From: an uncultured Eubacteriales bacterium
Lineage (GTDB): Bacteria > Bacillota > Clostridia > Oscillospirales > Oscillospiraceae
Assembly (NCBI GenBank): GCA_900549475.1
Contig: UROF01000019.1
Location: 1 to 46,747 of the forward strand
Reading direction: 5' to 3'
DNA: 46,747 nucleotides
Shown: positions 16,389-23,704 of the stretch, in pieces
Position numbering within the stretch: the stretch's first letter is position 1
Layout of the letters: each line of letters begins with the position of its first letter
Notes under the pieces: model-generated
Seen by the model: the letters and a program-made list of their open reading frames with translations, nothing else
What the model was told of the DNA's origin: nothing
The model's database searches: none
Translations under genes and position numbers: made by a program

Positions 16389-17141
16389 ATGATACATCAA
16401 TCTGACATTCTCTCCATTGCGGGGATCACAAAAAGTTTCGGCCACATCCAGGCTCTGCGGGGGGTCTCTCTGGAAGTCAAGCCCGGCGCTATCACCGCCA
16501 TCGTAGGCGACAACGGTTCCGGCAAATCCACCCTCATCAAAATACTGTCCGGCAATATCAGGCCTGACAGCGGCAGTATCCGCATCGGCGGCGCAGACTA
16601 CCGCAGCCTTTCCATCCGCAAGGCCATGGATCTGGGCATCCGCACCGTGTACCAGGATCTGGCTCTGGACAACTTCAAAAACAGTGTGGAGAACATCTTC
16701 CTGGGCAGCGAACTGATGCGGGGACCTTTTCTGGACAAAAAGGCCATGATGGCGGAAGCCCGGCGGCTTCTCCAGGACATCCATGTGGAGATCCCGGATC
16801 TCACCGAACCGGTACGCAGCCTCTCCGGCGGCCAGCGCCAGGGTGTGGCCATTGCCCGTGCCCTCCGGCGCCCCGGCAGGCTTCTGCTGCTGGACGAGCC
16901 TACCGCAGCTATGGGCATCCAGGAGAGCCACAGCACCATGAATATGCTCTCCGGCCTCCGTTCCCGTGGTATGACCCAGCTGATCATCAGCCACAACCTC
17001 CACCAGGTCTTTGCTATGGCGGACTATATCTACGTCATGCGCTCCGGCACCATCATTGCGGGAGTTGCTACCCGGGACACCTCGGTCGACGCCCTCCAGG
17101 ACTTGATCCTGCAGCGGGAAAGTGAGGCGGAATCCCCATGA
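16389..17141 (+). CDS. Rbs/Frc-type sugar or nucleoside ABC importer ATPase
   Basis: 250 residues, a single ABC domain of the RbsA/XylG family rather than the usual two-domain fusion of about 500. It shows Walker A GDNGSGKST (40-48), VYQDLAL Q-loop, signature LSGGQRQGVAIARAL, Walker B LLLLDEPTAAMG, and ISHNLHQVF. There is no ribosome-binding sequence before ATG 16389 (A/U-rich leader), which is unusual here. It shares an ATGA overlap with the permease gene. Confidence 0.9.
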   Translation: MIHQSDILSIAGITKSFGHIQALRGVSLEVKPGAITAIVGDNGSGKSTLIKILSGNIRPDSGSIRIGGADYRSLSIRKAMDLGIRTVYQDLALDNFKNSVENIFLGSELMRGPFLDKKAMMAEARRLLQDIHVEIPDLTEPVRSLSGGQRQGVAIARALRRPGRLLLLDEPTAAMGIQESHSTMNMLSGLRSRGMTQLIISHNLHQVFAMADYIYVMRSGTIIAGVATRDTSVDALQDLILQRESEAESP

Positions 17142-18094
17142 AAAGTTGGAAAAAATGGTGCGCCAGACAGTCTGCCCCCCTGCTGCTGATTGCTGTGTGT
17201 CTGGTCATGATGGTCATTCTGTCCATCGAGACCCAGTCCTTTTTCTCCCTGAAAAATGTAGTCAACATTCTGGAGGCCAACTCCTACCGGCTGATTCTGG
17301 CCTGTGGAATGATGTGCGTGATCTCCTCGGGGGCCATCGATCTCTCCATTGGCTCCATCCTCTCCTTCAGCGCCATCTGCATGGCGTCAGTGCTGCAGGC
17401 AGGCGCTCCCTCTTGGGCCGGGATCCTGTTGGCTCTGGCCGCTGGGACCGCCATGGGAGCCATCAACGGCGCCCTGGTCCACATCACCCGCATCAATGCC
17501 TTCATCATCACCCTGGCCACCTCATTTATGTACCGCGGCCTGTCCCTTATTGTCACCCAGGGCATCCCCATCACCAAGCTGCCCCAGGATTTCCGGGATT
17601 TCGGCTGCGGAGATATCTTTGGCATGGAATCCGGTGTCACCATGGCCTTTGTGGTGATCCTGCTTCTGATCCCCCTGTTCTACCGCATGCGCTGGGGACA
17701 CTATGTCACCGCCCTGGGCGGCAATCCTGAGGCACTCAAGCGCAGCGGCGTGGCCACAGGGCGCTACCGAGTGTCCGCCTTTGCCCTCATGGGCCTTCTC
17801 TCCGCCCTGGCGGGCATCATCATCACCGCCCGGCTCAACTCCGCTGAGGCCAACGCCGGGCTGAACATGGAGATGGACGCGATCTGTGCCGTCATTATGG
17901 GGGGCACCGCTCTCCACGGCGGCAGCGGCAGCCTCTTGGGCACGGTGATCGCCGTGTTTCTCCTGGGCCTGATCCGCAACGGTCTGACCATCATGAGCGT
18001 CTCCTCCTACTACCAGCAGTTCATTACCGGTGCCATTCTGCTGTGCGCCGTGGTGGTGGCGGAGCTGCGGGAGCGCAGGAGCCGCATCAGCTGA
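17138..18094 (+). CDS. RbsC-type ABC importer permease
   Basis: 318 residues with eight to ten hydrophobic helices. It has the family's conserved GAIDLSIGSILSFSAI segment near residue 65, NGALVHITRINAFIITLATSFMYRGLSL, and the C-terminal IMGGTALHGGSGSLLGTVIAVFLLGLIRNGL. These are BPD_transp_2 (RbsC/XylH) hallmarks. Pairs with the upstream ATPase and downstream binding protein. Confidence 0.93.
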   Translation: MKSWKKWCARQSAPLLLIAVCLVMMVILSIETQSFFSLKNVVNILEANSYRLILACGMMCVISSGAIDLSIGSILSFSAICMASVLQAGAPSWAGILLALAAGTAMGAINGALVHITRINAFIITLATSFMYRGLSLIVTQGIPITKLPQDFRDFGCGDIFGMESGVTMAFVVILLLIPLFYRMRWGHYVTALGGNPEALKRSGVATGRYRVSAFALMGLLSALAGIIITARLNSAEANAGLNMEMDAICAVIMGGTALHGGSGSLLGTVIAVFLLGLIRNGLTIMSVSSYYQQFITGAILLCAVVVAELRERRSRIS

Positions 18095-18168
18095 TCTACT
18101 TCCGGCATAAAGGATTTCCTTTATACATATACCTACACACCAAATACAAGCAATTGGAGGATGAAACG

Positions 18169-19308
18169 ATGAAAAAATGGATCTCTCTGCTGCTTGCCCT
18201 GGCTATGATGCTGAGCATCGCGGCCTGCGGCAGCAACAACAGTACCAACAATGGCGCTGCCAACAACAGCACCGAGAACACCGCCGGCAATGATACCGCC
18301 GACAACACCACCAACGACACCGCTGATGATACCCAGGATACCGGCAGCGAGCTCTCTGCCACCGTTCAGCAGCTGTACGCCGAGTTTGACGCCGCTATGG
18401 AGGAGCAGATCGGTCCCATGCCCGAGAGCTTTGGCGACATCAAGGTTGGCGCCGTGGTCATCTCCCTGACCAACCAGTTCTGGGTCAACATGAAGGACTT
18501 CTATGAGGCCGCCGGCGAGGAGCTGGGCATTCCCATCGACGTCCAGACCGGCACCACCGAGGGCGACACCGCCTCCCAGCTGGACGTCCTCATGACCATG
18601 GCCGACATGGACTATGACGTGATCATTGTCTCCCCCATCGACGGCACCAACCTGATCCCCGGCATTGTCAAGTGCAATGAAAACGGCGTGAAGGTCATCA
18701 ACCTGGGCCCCGGCGTGGATACCGAAGCTCTGGCTGAGGCTGGCGGCCATCTGGACGCCACCATCACCGTAGCCTTCACCGAGCAGGGTGAGACCGTAGC
18801 CAACGACATGATCTCCCGTCTGCCTGACGGCGGTCAGGTGGCCATCATTGCCGGTCTTGCCGGCGCGGGCCAGAGCGAGGGCCGTACCTCCGGCGCCAAG
18901 GAAGTCTTTGAGGCTACCGAGGGCATCGAGCTGGTGGCTGTGCAGAACTGCGACTGGGACGCTACCCTGGCCTATGATGCCACCAAGGCTCTGATCACTG
19001 AGTATCCCGACCTGAAGGGTATTTTCTGCTGCAACGACACCATGGCTCTGGCCGCTGTGGAGGCCCTGGCCGCCGAGGGTAAGGAAGACGTTCTGGTCTA
19101 CGGCGTGGACTTCACCGACGACGCCCGTGCCGCCATTATGGAGGGCACCATGACCGGCTCCATGTCCTACTCCAGCCAGCGCTACACCAAGGCCGCCCTG
19201 CAGATGGCTGTCATGCTCAACGAGGGTGAGACCTTTGACAGCAGCATCTACCTGCCCCTGACCCTTGTCACCGTGGACAACGTCAACGACCTGGAAGGCT
19301 GGCAGTGA
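18169..19308 (+). CDS. Sugar/nucleoside-binding lipoprotein of the Rbs-type importer
   Basis: 379 residues. It has a lipoprotein signal peptide (MKKWISLLLALAMMLSIAAC, lipidated Cys20), then an Asn/Thr/Asp-rich linker (about 21-55) and a type-1 periplasmic-binding fold (GAVVISLTNQFWVNMKDFYEAA; DVIIVSPIDGTNLIPGI; GIFCCNDTMALAAVEALAA; VYGVDFTDDARAAI). The ATG at 18169 lies 8 bases after GGAGG. The ligand is likely a ribose-containing compound given the family and the adjoining enzyme, but this is inference. It overlaps the next start codon (GTGA). Confidence 0.9.
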   Translation: MKKWISLLLALAMMLSIAACGSNNSTNNGAANNSTENTAGNDTADNTTNDTADDTQDTGSELSATVQQLYAEFDAAMEEQIGPMPESFGDIKVGAVVISLTNQFWVNMKDFYEAAGEELGIPIDVQTGTTEGDTASQLDVLMTMADMDYDVIIVSPIDGTNLIPGIVKCNENGVKVINLGPGVDTEALAEAGGHLDATITVAFTEQGETVANDMISRLPDGGQVAIIAGLAGAGQSEGRTSGAKEVFEATEGIELVAVQNCDWDATLAYDATKALITEYPDLKGIFCCNDTMALAAVEALAAEGKEDVLVYGVDFTDDARAAIMEGTMTGSMSYSSQRYTKAALQMAVMLNEGETFDSSIYLPLTLVTVDNVNDLEGWQ

Positions 19309-20087
19309 GAAAGTTTCTGGTTGAATCTGCCCTTTTGACCCATGGTCTGGTTTCCGTCTCCCAGGAGGAGCTCCGCTCCCTCTGGCCGACGGAGATCGAC
19401 TGCATCACCTGGGTGGATCAGGGCCAGGTCATTATTGGCTCTATGGAGCAGTTCCTCCCCTTCCGTCAGCGGGCAGCGGAACTGTGCCGGATCAGCTGGG
19501 AGGACTTGCCTGGCGCCCTGGAAAAGGGTGTATCCGGGGCCCTCACCGCCTCCGGTACCATGGCTGTCTGTCAGCAGATGGGGCTGCCTCTGGCAGTGAC
19601 CTGCGGCATGGGCGGCATCGGCGATATCAAAGGGGAGGAGCTGTGCCCGGATCTGCCTGCTCTGCGGGACATCCCTGTGGCGCTGATCTCCACCTCCCCT
19701 AAGGATATGCTGGACATCCCGGCCACCATCTCCTGGCTCACCGGAGCCGGGGTGCGGGTGCTGGGTATCGACACTGACCGGTGTACCGGCTACATTTTCC
19801 CCAGTGCCGACGTACCCCTGTCCGGGAGACTCGACAAGGAGACACTTCCGGCAGATTGCCGTCAGCTGCTGCTCCTCAATCCCATTCCAGAGAAGGAACG
19901 GGTGCAGGATCTGTCTCTGCTGGCCCAGGGCATCGCCGCCGGAAAGCAGGCCGAGGCGGAGGGACGGTACTACCATCCAGCGGCCAACGCCGCCTTTGAT
20001 CGCCTTACCGGAGGACTTTCCTCCCGGCTCCAGCTCAGATCCATCATTGCCAACGCCCTGATGGCCCAAAAGCTTACCAATGCATAG
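19305..20087 (+). CDS. Divergent pseudouridine-5'-phosphate glycosidase (PsuG/IndA family)
   Basis: 260 residues; the GTG start overlaps the binding-protein stop. PsuG (about 300 residues) reversibly splits pseudouridine-5'-phosphate to uracil and ribose-5-phosphate. Family landmarks are kept: Glu7 in VESALLTHG, GALTASGTMAVCQQMGLPLAVTCGMGGIG, an Asp in CPDLPAL, Lys133 in ISTSPKDMLDIPAT (position of the Schiff-base Lys), and LLLNPIP near the end. The GGVHRG motif of typical PsuG reads GDIKG here, and the KVSRRD segment reads RISWED, so the phosphate pocket may differ. No PsuK kinase gene is nearby. The family is fairly sure, the substrate is not. Confidence 0.75.
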   Translation: MRKFLVESALLTHGLVSVSQEELRSLWPTEIDCITWVDQGQVIIGSMEQFLPFRQRAAELCRISWEDLPGALEKGVSGALTASGTMAVCQQMGLPLAVTCGMGGIGDIKGEELCPDLPALRDIPVALISTSPKDMLDIPATISWLTGAGVRVLGIDTDRCTGYIFPSADVPLSGRLDKETLPADCRQLLLLNPIPEKERVQDLSLLAQGIAAGKQAEAEGRYYHPAANAAFDRLTGGLSSRLQLRSIIANALMAQKLTNA

Positions 20088-20107
20088 CAAAACACCATAA
20101 AACACAT

Positions 20108-20149
20108 AAAGCCATGTACCACAAGAGATTCTTGTGGTACATGGCTTTT
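20108..20149. terminator. Bidirectional terminator between the PsuG-like gene and the second kinase
   Basis: 18-bp perfect stem (20108-20125 with 20131-20148), 5-base loop, A and T tracts on both sides. Confidence 0.9.
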
Positions 20150-20179
20150 AATATTACCTTCCATGCTTTGCAGCAAAAA

Positions 20180-21442
20180 TCAAACAGGAAGATTGACCGT
20201 GATCACCAGGCTGTTTCCATCCGCACTTTCCGCCCGGATCTTTCCCTTATGTGCCAGCACAATACTTCTTGCGATGGACAATCCCAATCCGTAGCCGCCG
20301 GTCTGGCTGTTTCGGGACTGATCCGTACGGTAGAACCGGTCAAACAGATGGGGCAGCTTGTCCCGGTCCAGCAGCTGCGCAGCCGTATTGGATACGGTCA
20401 AGGCGATACTTCTCCCCTGCTTTTCCAGCTTTACCGCCAGCCGTCCCCCGGCAGGAGAGTATTTTAAGGCGTTATCCAGCAGGATGGAGACCAATTGCCG
20501 GATAGCCTTTTCATCTCCGGTACAGGACAGCATGGGTTGGATTGTCACCGACAACTCTTTGCCCTGACTTTGAGCCGGGGCTGCAAAGGACTGGACCATT
20601 TCCTCCACCACATCGGAGAGGGGAAACTCAATGAGCTGCAGTCTGGGCTGCTCCTCCTCCATGCGGGAGAGATAGATCAGGTCGTTGGTCAGGCCTGTCA
20701 GGCGCTGTGCCTGGCGGCGTATATCGGCAAGCCATTGGTTCTCTCCGCACTCCATCTCTGCCAGATCCGCATCGGCACTGATGATGGTCATGGGCGTTTT
20801 CAATTCATGACCGGCATCGGTAATGAACTGCTTTTGCTTTTCATAGCTCTCTGCCATGGGACGCACAATGCGGCTGGATAGAATAAGCAGCAGAACCAGC
20901 ACCGCTCCCAACCCTACCAAAGACAGCGCTACACTGGCAAACAAAGTGGCGCGGAAGGAGGAGAGACTGCGGCCGCAGTCCAAAAAAATGACCTGACTGT
21001 CCCCATCCTCCTGGCTGATCAAATAGCGGTAATTGCCCCAGAATCCAGAGCTTCTGCCGGAATCCACCACACTCTGGGCATACGCGGCAGCATCCTCCGC
21101 ATCCACCGCCGCGATCTGGCCGGTATCAATCTCCAGCACTTGACCATCCTCGCTGAGAAGGACAGAAAAGAAGCGGGATTCATAGGGTGTCTCCGGGGAC
21201 ATGCCCCGTTGTCCAAAGGGGTCACGCTTTATCCCCGGGTCCCCGGGCGGCTCCTGCTGAAGGCCGCCCTGCGGTTTGGGGAAAGTCCCGTCGTTGGCCG
21301 CCAGAAGAGCCAGGACGGTGTCAGCATCCGAGACCACCTTCTGGTAGCTCATCAGATTCACGCCCCCCAGGATAACCAGCAGCACAATGGCCAGGGAGAG
21401 CATACAGGCAGCGATCAGCTTGCGGCGAAGGCGTTTGATCAT
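20180..21442 (-). CDS. Membrane sensor histidine kinase (second system)
   Basis: 420 residues. Transmembrane helices lie at about 9-31 and 168-190, flanking an extracytoplasmic domain of about 135 residues that includes a Pro/Gly-rich stretch. The phospho-acceptor motif is TDAGHELKTPMTI (His212). N-box SILLDNALKYS, RFYRTDQSRN and G-box GYGLGLSIARSI follow. The ATG at 21440-21442 has GGAGGAG upstream and overlaps the regulator stop (ATGA). Confidence 0.92.
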   Translation of the reverse strand: MIKRLRRKLIAACMLSLAIVLLVILGGVNLMSYQKVVSDADTVLALLAANDGTFPKPQGGLQQEPPGDPGIKRDPFGQRGMSPETPYESRFFSVLLSEDGQVLEIDTGQIAAVDAEDAAAYAQSVVDSGRSSGFWGNYRYLISQEDGDSQVIFLDCGRSLSSFRATLFASVALSLVGLGAVLVLLLILSSRIVRPMAESYEKQKQFITDAGHELKTPMTIISADADLAEMECGENQWLADIRRQAQRLTGLTNDLIYLSRMEEEQPRLQLIEFPLSDVVEEMVQSFAAPAQSQGKELSVTIQPMLSCTGDEKAIRQLVSILLDNALKYSPAGGRLAVKLEKQGRSIALTVSNTAAQLLDRDKLPHLFDRFYRTDQSRNSQTGGYGLGLSIARSIVLAHKGKIRAESADGNSLVITVNLPV

Positions 21443-22116
21443 GTCCGCTCCTCCAAGGAGTAACCCACATTGCGGGTGGCCTTGATCTGAATATTGGCCT
21501 GAAGCGCGGAGAGCTTTTTCCGCAGGTAGGAGATATACACCCACACCACATTCAGCTCCACATCGCTGTCATAGCCCCCGATTCGCTCCAGAAACCGCTC
21601 TGTCGGGATCAGCTGCCGGGGATTGCGCAGCAGCAGCTCCATCATCTGATACTCTCTGTTGGCCAGGCGGAAACTGCCGGCAGATGAGGACAACTCAAAG
21701 GTGGTCTGATCCAGCGTGATGTTGCCGAAGGTAAGGCGGCTGGTGACCTGCCCGCCAGTCTGGCTGCGGGTCATTGCCCGGATACGGGCCATGAGCTCTG
21801 CTGTGGAAAAGGGCTTGGTCAGATAGTCGTTGGCCCCGGTGTCCAGGCCAGTCACCTTATCCTCCACCTCCGACTTGGCAGTGAGCAGCAGAACCGGGAC
21901 GGGGTTTCCCTGCTCCCGCAGCCGCCGCAGCACCTCCAGGCCGTCCATTTTGGGCATCATAATATCCAAAATCACCCCGTCATAATTTCCCGCCTCCAGG
22001 TAGGCCAGAGCTTCTTCCCCATCATACACCGCGTCGGCAGAGTAATTACTCTTTTCCAGCAGAGCCACCACAGCCCGAGACAAGGAGCGCTCGTCCTCCG
22101 CCAGCAAAATTCGCAT
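21439..22116 (-). CDS. OmpR-family response regulator (second system)
   Basis: 225 residues. The receiver has LLAEDE, Asp51 in VILDIMMPKMDG, LLLTAKSEVEDKVTGLDTGANDYLTKPF. The winged-helix DNA-binding domain has LANREYQMMELLL, ERIGGYDSDVELNVVWVYISYLRKKL and RNVGYSLEE. The start at 22114-22116 is preceded by GAGAAGGTGATACG. It is divergent from the VTC-domain operon, and both promoters carry the same 18-base motif. Confidence 0.92.
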   Translation of the reverse strand: MRILLAEDERSLSRAVVALLEKSNYSADAVYDGEEALAYLEAGNYDGVILDIMMPKMDGLEVLRRLREQGNPVPVLLLTAKSEVEDKVTGLDTGANDYLTKPFSTAELMARIRAMTRSQTGGQVTSRLTFGNITLDQTTFELSSSAGSFRLANREYQMMELLLRNPRQLIPTERFLERIGGYDSDVELNVVWVYISYLRKKLSALQANIQIKATRNVGYSLEERT

Positions 22117-22147
22117 CGTATCACCTTCTCTGTTCAGTAGTGAAATC

Positions 22148-22180
22148 AGCATAGCGCCGCCGCCTTAACTCTAATTAAAA
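22148..22180 (-). promoter_or_regulatory. Operator-promoter of the second two-component system
   Basis: On the minus strand an 18-base motif (22163-22180, pattern TTTTAAYTWSAGTTAWGG) is followed after 9 bases by TATGCT (22148-22153). The TTAA/TTAA half-sites are 10 bases apart. It matches the divergent element at 22226-22243 at 14 of 18 positions with an identical distance to the -10 box. Confidence 0.6.
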
Positions 22181-22225
22181 GAATATCACCCGCAGCATAA
22201 AATGTCAGCCGAAAAAGTTTCTCAT

Positions 22226-22258
22226 TTTTAACTTCAGTTATGGTTTGGTTTTTACACT
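22226..22258 (+). promoter_or_regulatory. Operator-promoter of the VTC/DUF4956 operon
   Basis: The same 18-base motif (22226-22243), 9 bases, then TACACT (22253-22258). Predicted target of the divergent response regulator. Transcription from here would exclude any VTC start upstream of about 22265. Confidence 0.6.
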
Positions 22259-22293
22259 GGCATTACCATCCGACAGCAAGGAGGCCAACCGCC

Positions 22294-23010
22294 GTGAAAA
22301 ACCAAATGATCTTTCAGCGCTATGAGTTCAAATATTTGATGACCTGCCGCCAGCAGCAAGCTATCCTTCAGGCTATGGAGGACCATATGGAGCCCGACGA
22401 CTACAGCCACAGCTCCATCCGCAATCTCTATCTGGACACCCCCGATTTCCGTCTGATCCGCCGGAGCCTGGAAAAGCCGGTCTACAAGGAGAAAGTGCGG
22501 ATCCGCAGCTATGGCCGGGCAGAGGCATCCGCCTCGGTATTTGTGGAGCTGAAAAAGAAATACCGCTCCGTCGTATATAAACGCCGTATCTCCCTGCCCC
22601 AGGACCAGGCCCTGGCCTGCGTAGCCGGGCAGGCGCCTTGGCCGGAGAGCCAGATCGGCAATGAGTTATCCTATACCACCGCCTTTTACCAAGGACTTGC
22701 CCCGGCGGTATTTCTCTCCTACGAGCGGGATGCTTTCCACGGCAGAGAGGACAGTTCCTTCCGTGTGACGTTTGACCGGGATATCCAGTACCGCCGGCAA
22801 GAGCTTACCCTATCCTCCGATCCCTGGGGCATCTCCCTTCTCCCGCCGGGCCAGATCCTTATGGAGCTGAAAGCCATTGGCTCTATCCCCCTGTGGATGG
22901 TACGTACCTTGTCTGAATGTGGGATCTTCCAGACTTCTTTCTCAAAATATGGTACAGCCTACCAGGATATCTATCTTACCCATACGAAAGGGGAACAGAA
23001 ATATGCTTGA
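22294..23010 (+). CDS. VTC-domain (polyphosphate polymerase-like) protein
   Basis: 238 residues from GTG 22294 (AGGAGG 9 bases upstream). VTC-type tunnel-fold features are FQRYEFKYLMT near the start, IRNLYLDTPDF, KEKVRIRSYG (basic strand), VFVELKKKYRSVVYKRR, VFLSYERDAFHG, and ILMELKAIGSIPLW (acidic metal-site strand). In yeast VTC makes polyphosphate from ATP; bacterial VTC-like proteins paired with DUF4956 have no settled function. It overlaps the DUF4956 gene by 8 bases. A longer frame from 22240 is rejected because it starts upstream of the predicted transcript. Confidence 0.85.
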   Translation: MKNQMIFQRYEFKYLMTCRQQQAILQAMEDHMEPDDYSHSSIRNLYLDTPDFRLIRRSLEKPVYKEKVRIRSYGRAEASASVFVELKKKYRSVVYKRRISLPQDQALACVAGQAPWPESQIGNELSYTTAFYQGLAPAVFLSYERDAFHGREDSSFRVTFDRDIQYRRQELTLSSDPWGISLLPPGQILMELKAIGSIPLWMVRTLSECGIFQTSFSKYGTAYQDIYLTHTKGEQKYA

Positions 23011-23689
23011 TACAATTTTCAGCGGGGTATTTGAAACCTCATTGGCTACCATTTCCCCCAGTGATTTTCTATTGTGTGTGGGCGTATCCCTGGTGCTGGG
23101 CCTGATCCTGTGCGCCATGACCCTGTGGCATTCCCACTTCAGCAGGAGCCTGTTGGTAGCCCTGGCGATCCTGCCTGCTGTGGTGTGCGTGGTCATTCTG
23201 ATGGTCAACGGCAATGTGGGCACCGGTGTAGCGGTAGCGGGGGCCTTCAACCTGGTACGTTTCCGTTCTGCCCCCGGCTCCGCCCGGGAAATCGGCGCTC
23301 TTTTTATCGCCATGGGAACCGGACTGATCACCGGCATGGGCTATCTGGGCTACGGCGCACTGTTCACCTTGATTCTTGGTGCCGCCATGATGCTATTTAC
23401 CGCTCTGAGCCAGCAAACCGGCAACACACCCCAGCGCACACTGCACATCACCATCCCTGAAAATCTGGACTATACAGGAGTATTTGACCCGGTGCTGACC
23501 CAATATGCCCGCCAGTATACGCTCACACAGGTAAAAACCACTAATATGGGCAGCCTTTTCAAACTGACATATGACCTGACACTGAAGGACCCCACCCAGG
23601 AAAAACCCTTTATCGATCAGCTCCGCCTGCGTAACGGAAACCTGGAGATCGCCCTGGGTCATCCTGACACTGGGGCTACCGCCCTGTAA
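23003..23689 (+). CDS. DUF4956 membrane protein
   Basis: 228 residues. Four hydrophobic segments lie in the first 135 residues (LLCVGVSLVLGLILCAMTLW; LLVALAILPAVVCVVILMV; GALFIAMGTGLITGMGYLGYGALF region), followed by a soluble C-terminal domain (NLDYTGVFDPVLTQYARQYTL onward). The conserved GVAVAGAFNLVRFRSAPGSAREI motif between helices is the DUF4956 signature. It is usually found beside VTC-domain genes, as here. Confidence 0.85.
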   Translation: MLDTIFSGVFETSLATISPSDFLLCVGVSLVLGLILCAMTLWHSHFSRSLLVALAILPAVVCVVILMVNGNVGTGVAVAGAFNLVRFRSAPGSAREIGALFIAMGTGLITGMGYLGYGALFTLILGAAMMLFTALSQQTGNTPQRTLHITIPENLDYTGVFDPVLTQYARQYTLTQVKTTNMGSLFKLTYDLTLKDPTQEKPFIDQLRLRNGNLEIALGHPDTGATAL

Positions 23690-23704
23690 AGGAGGAATCA
23701 TGCC

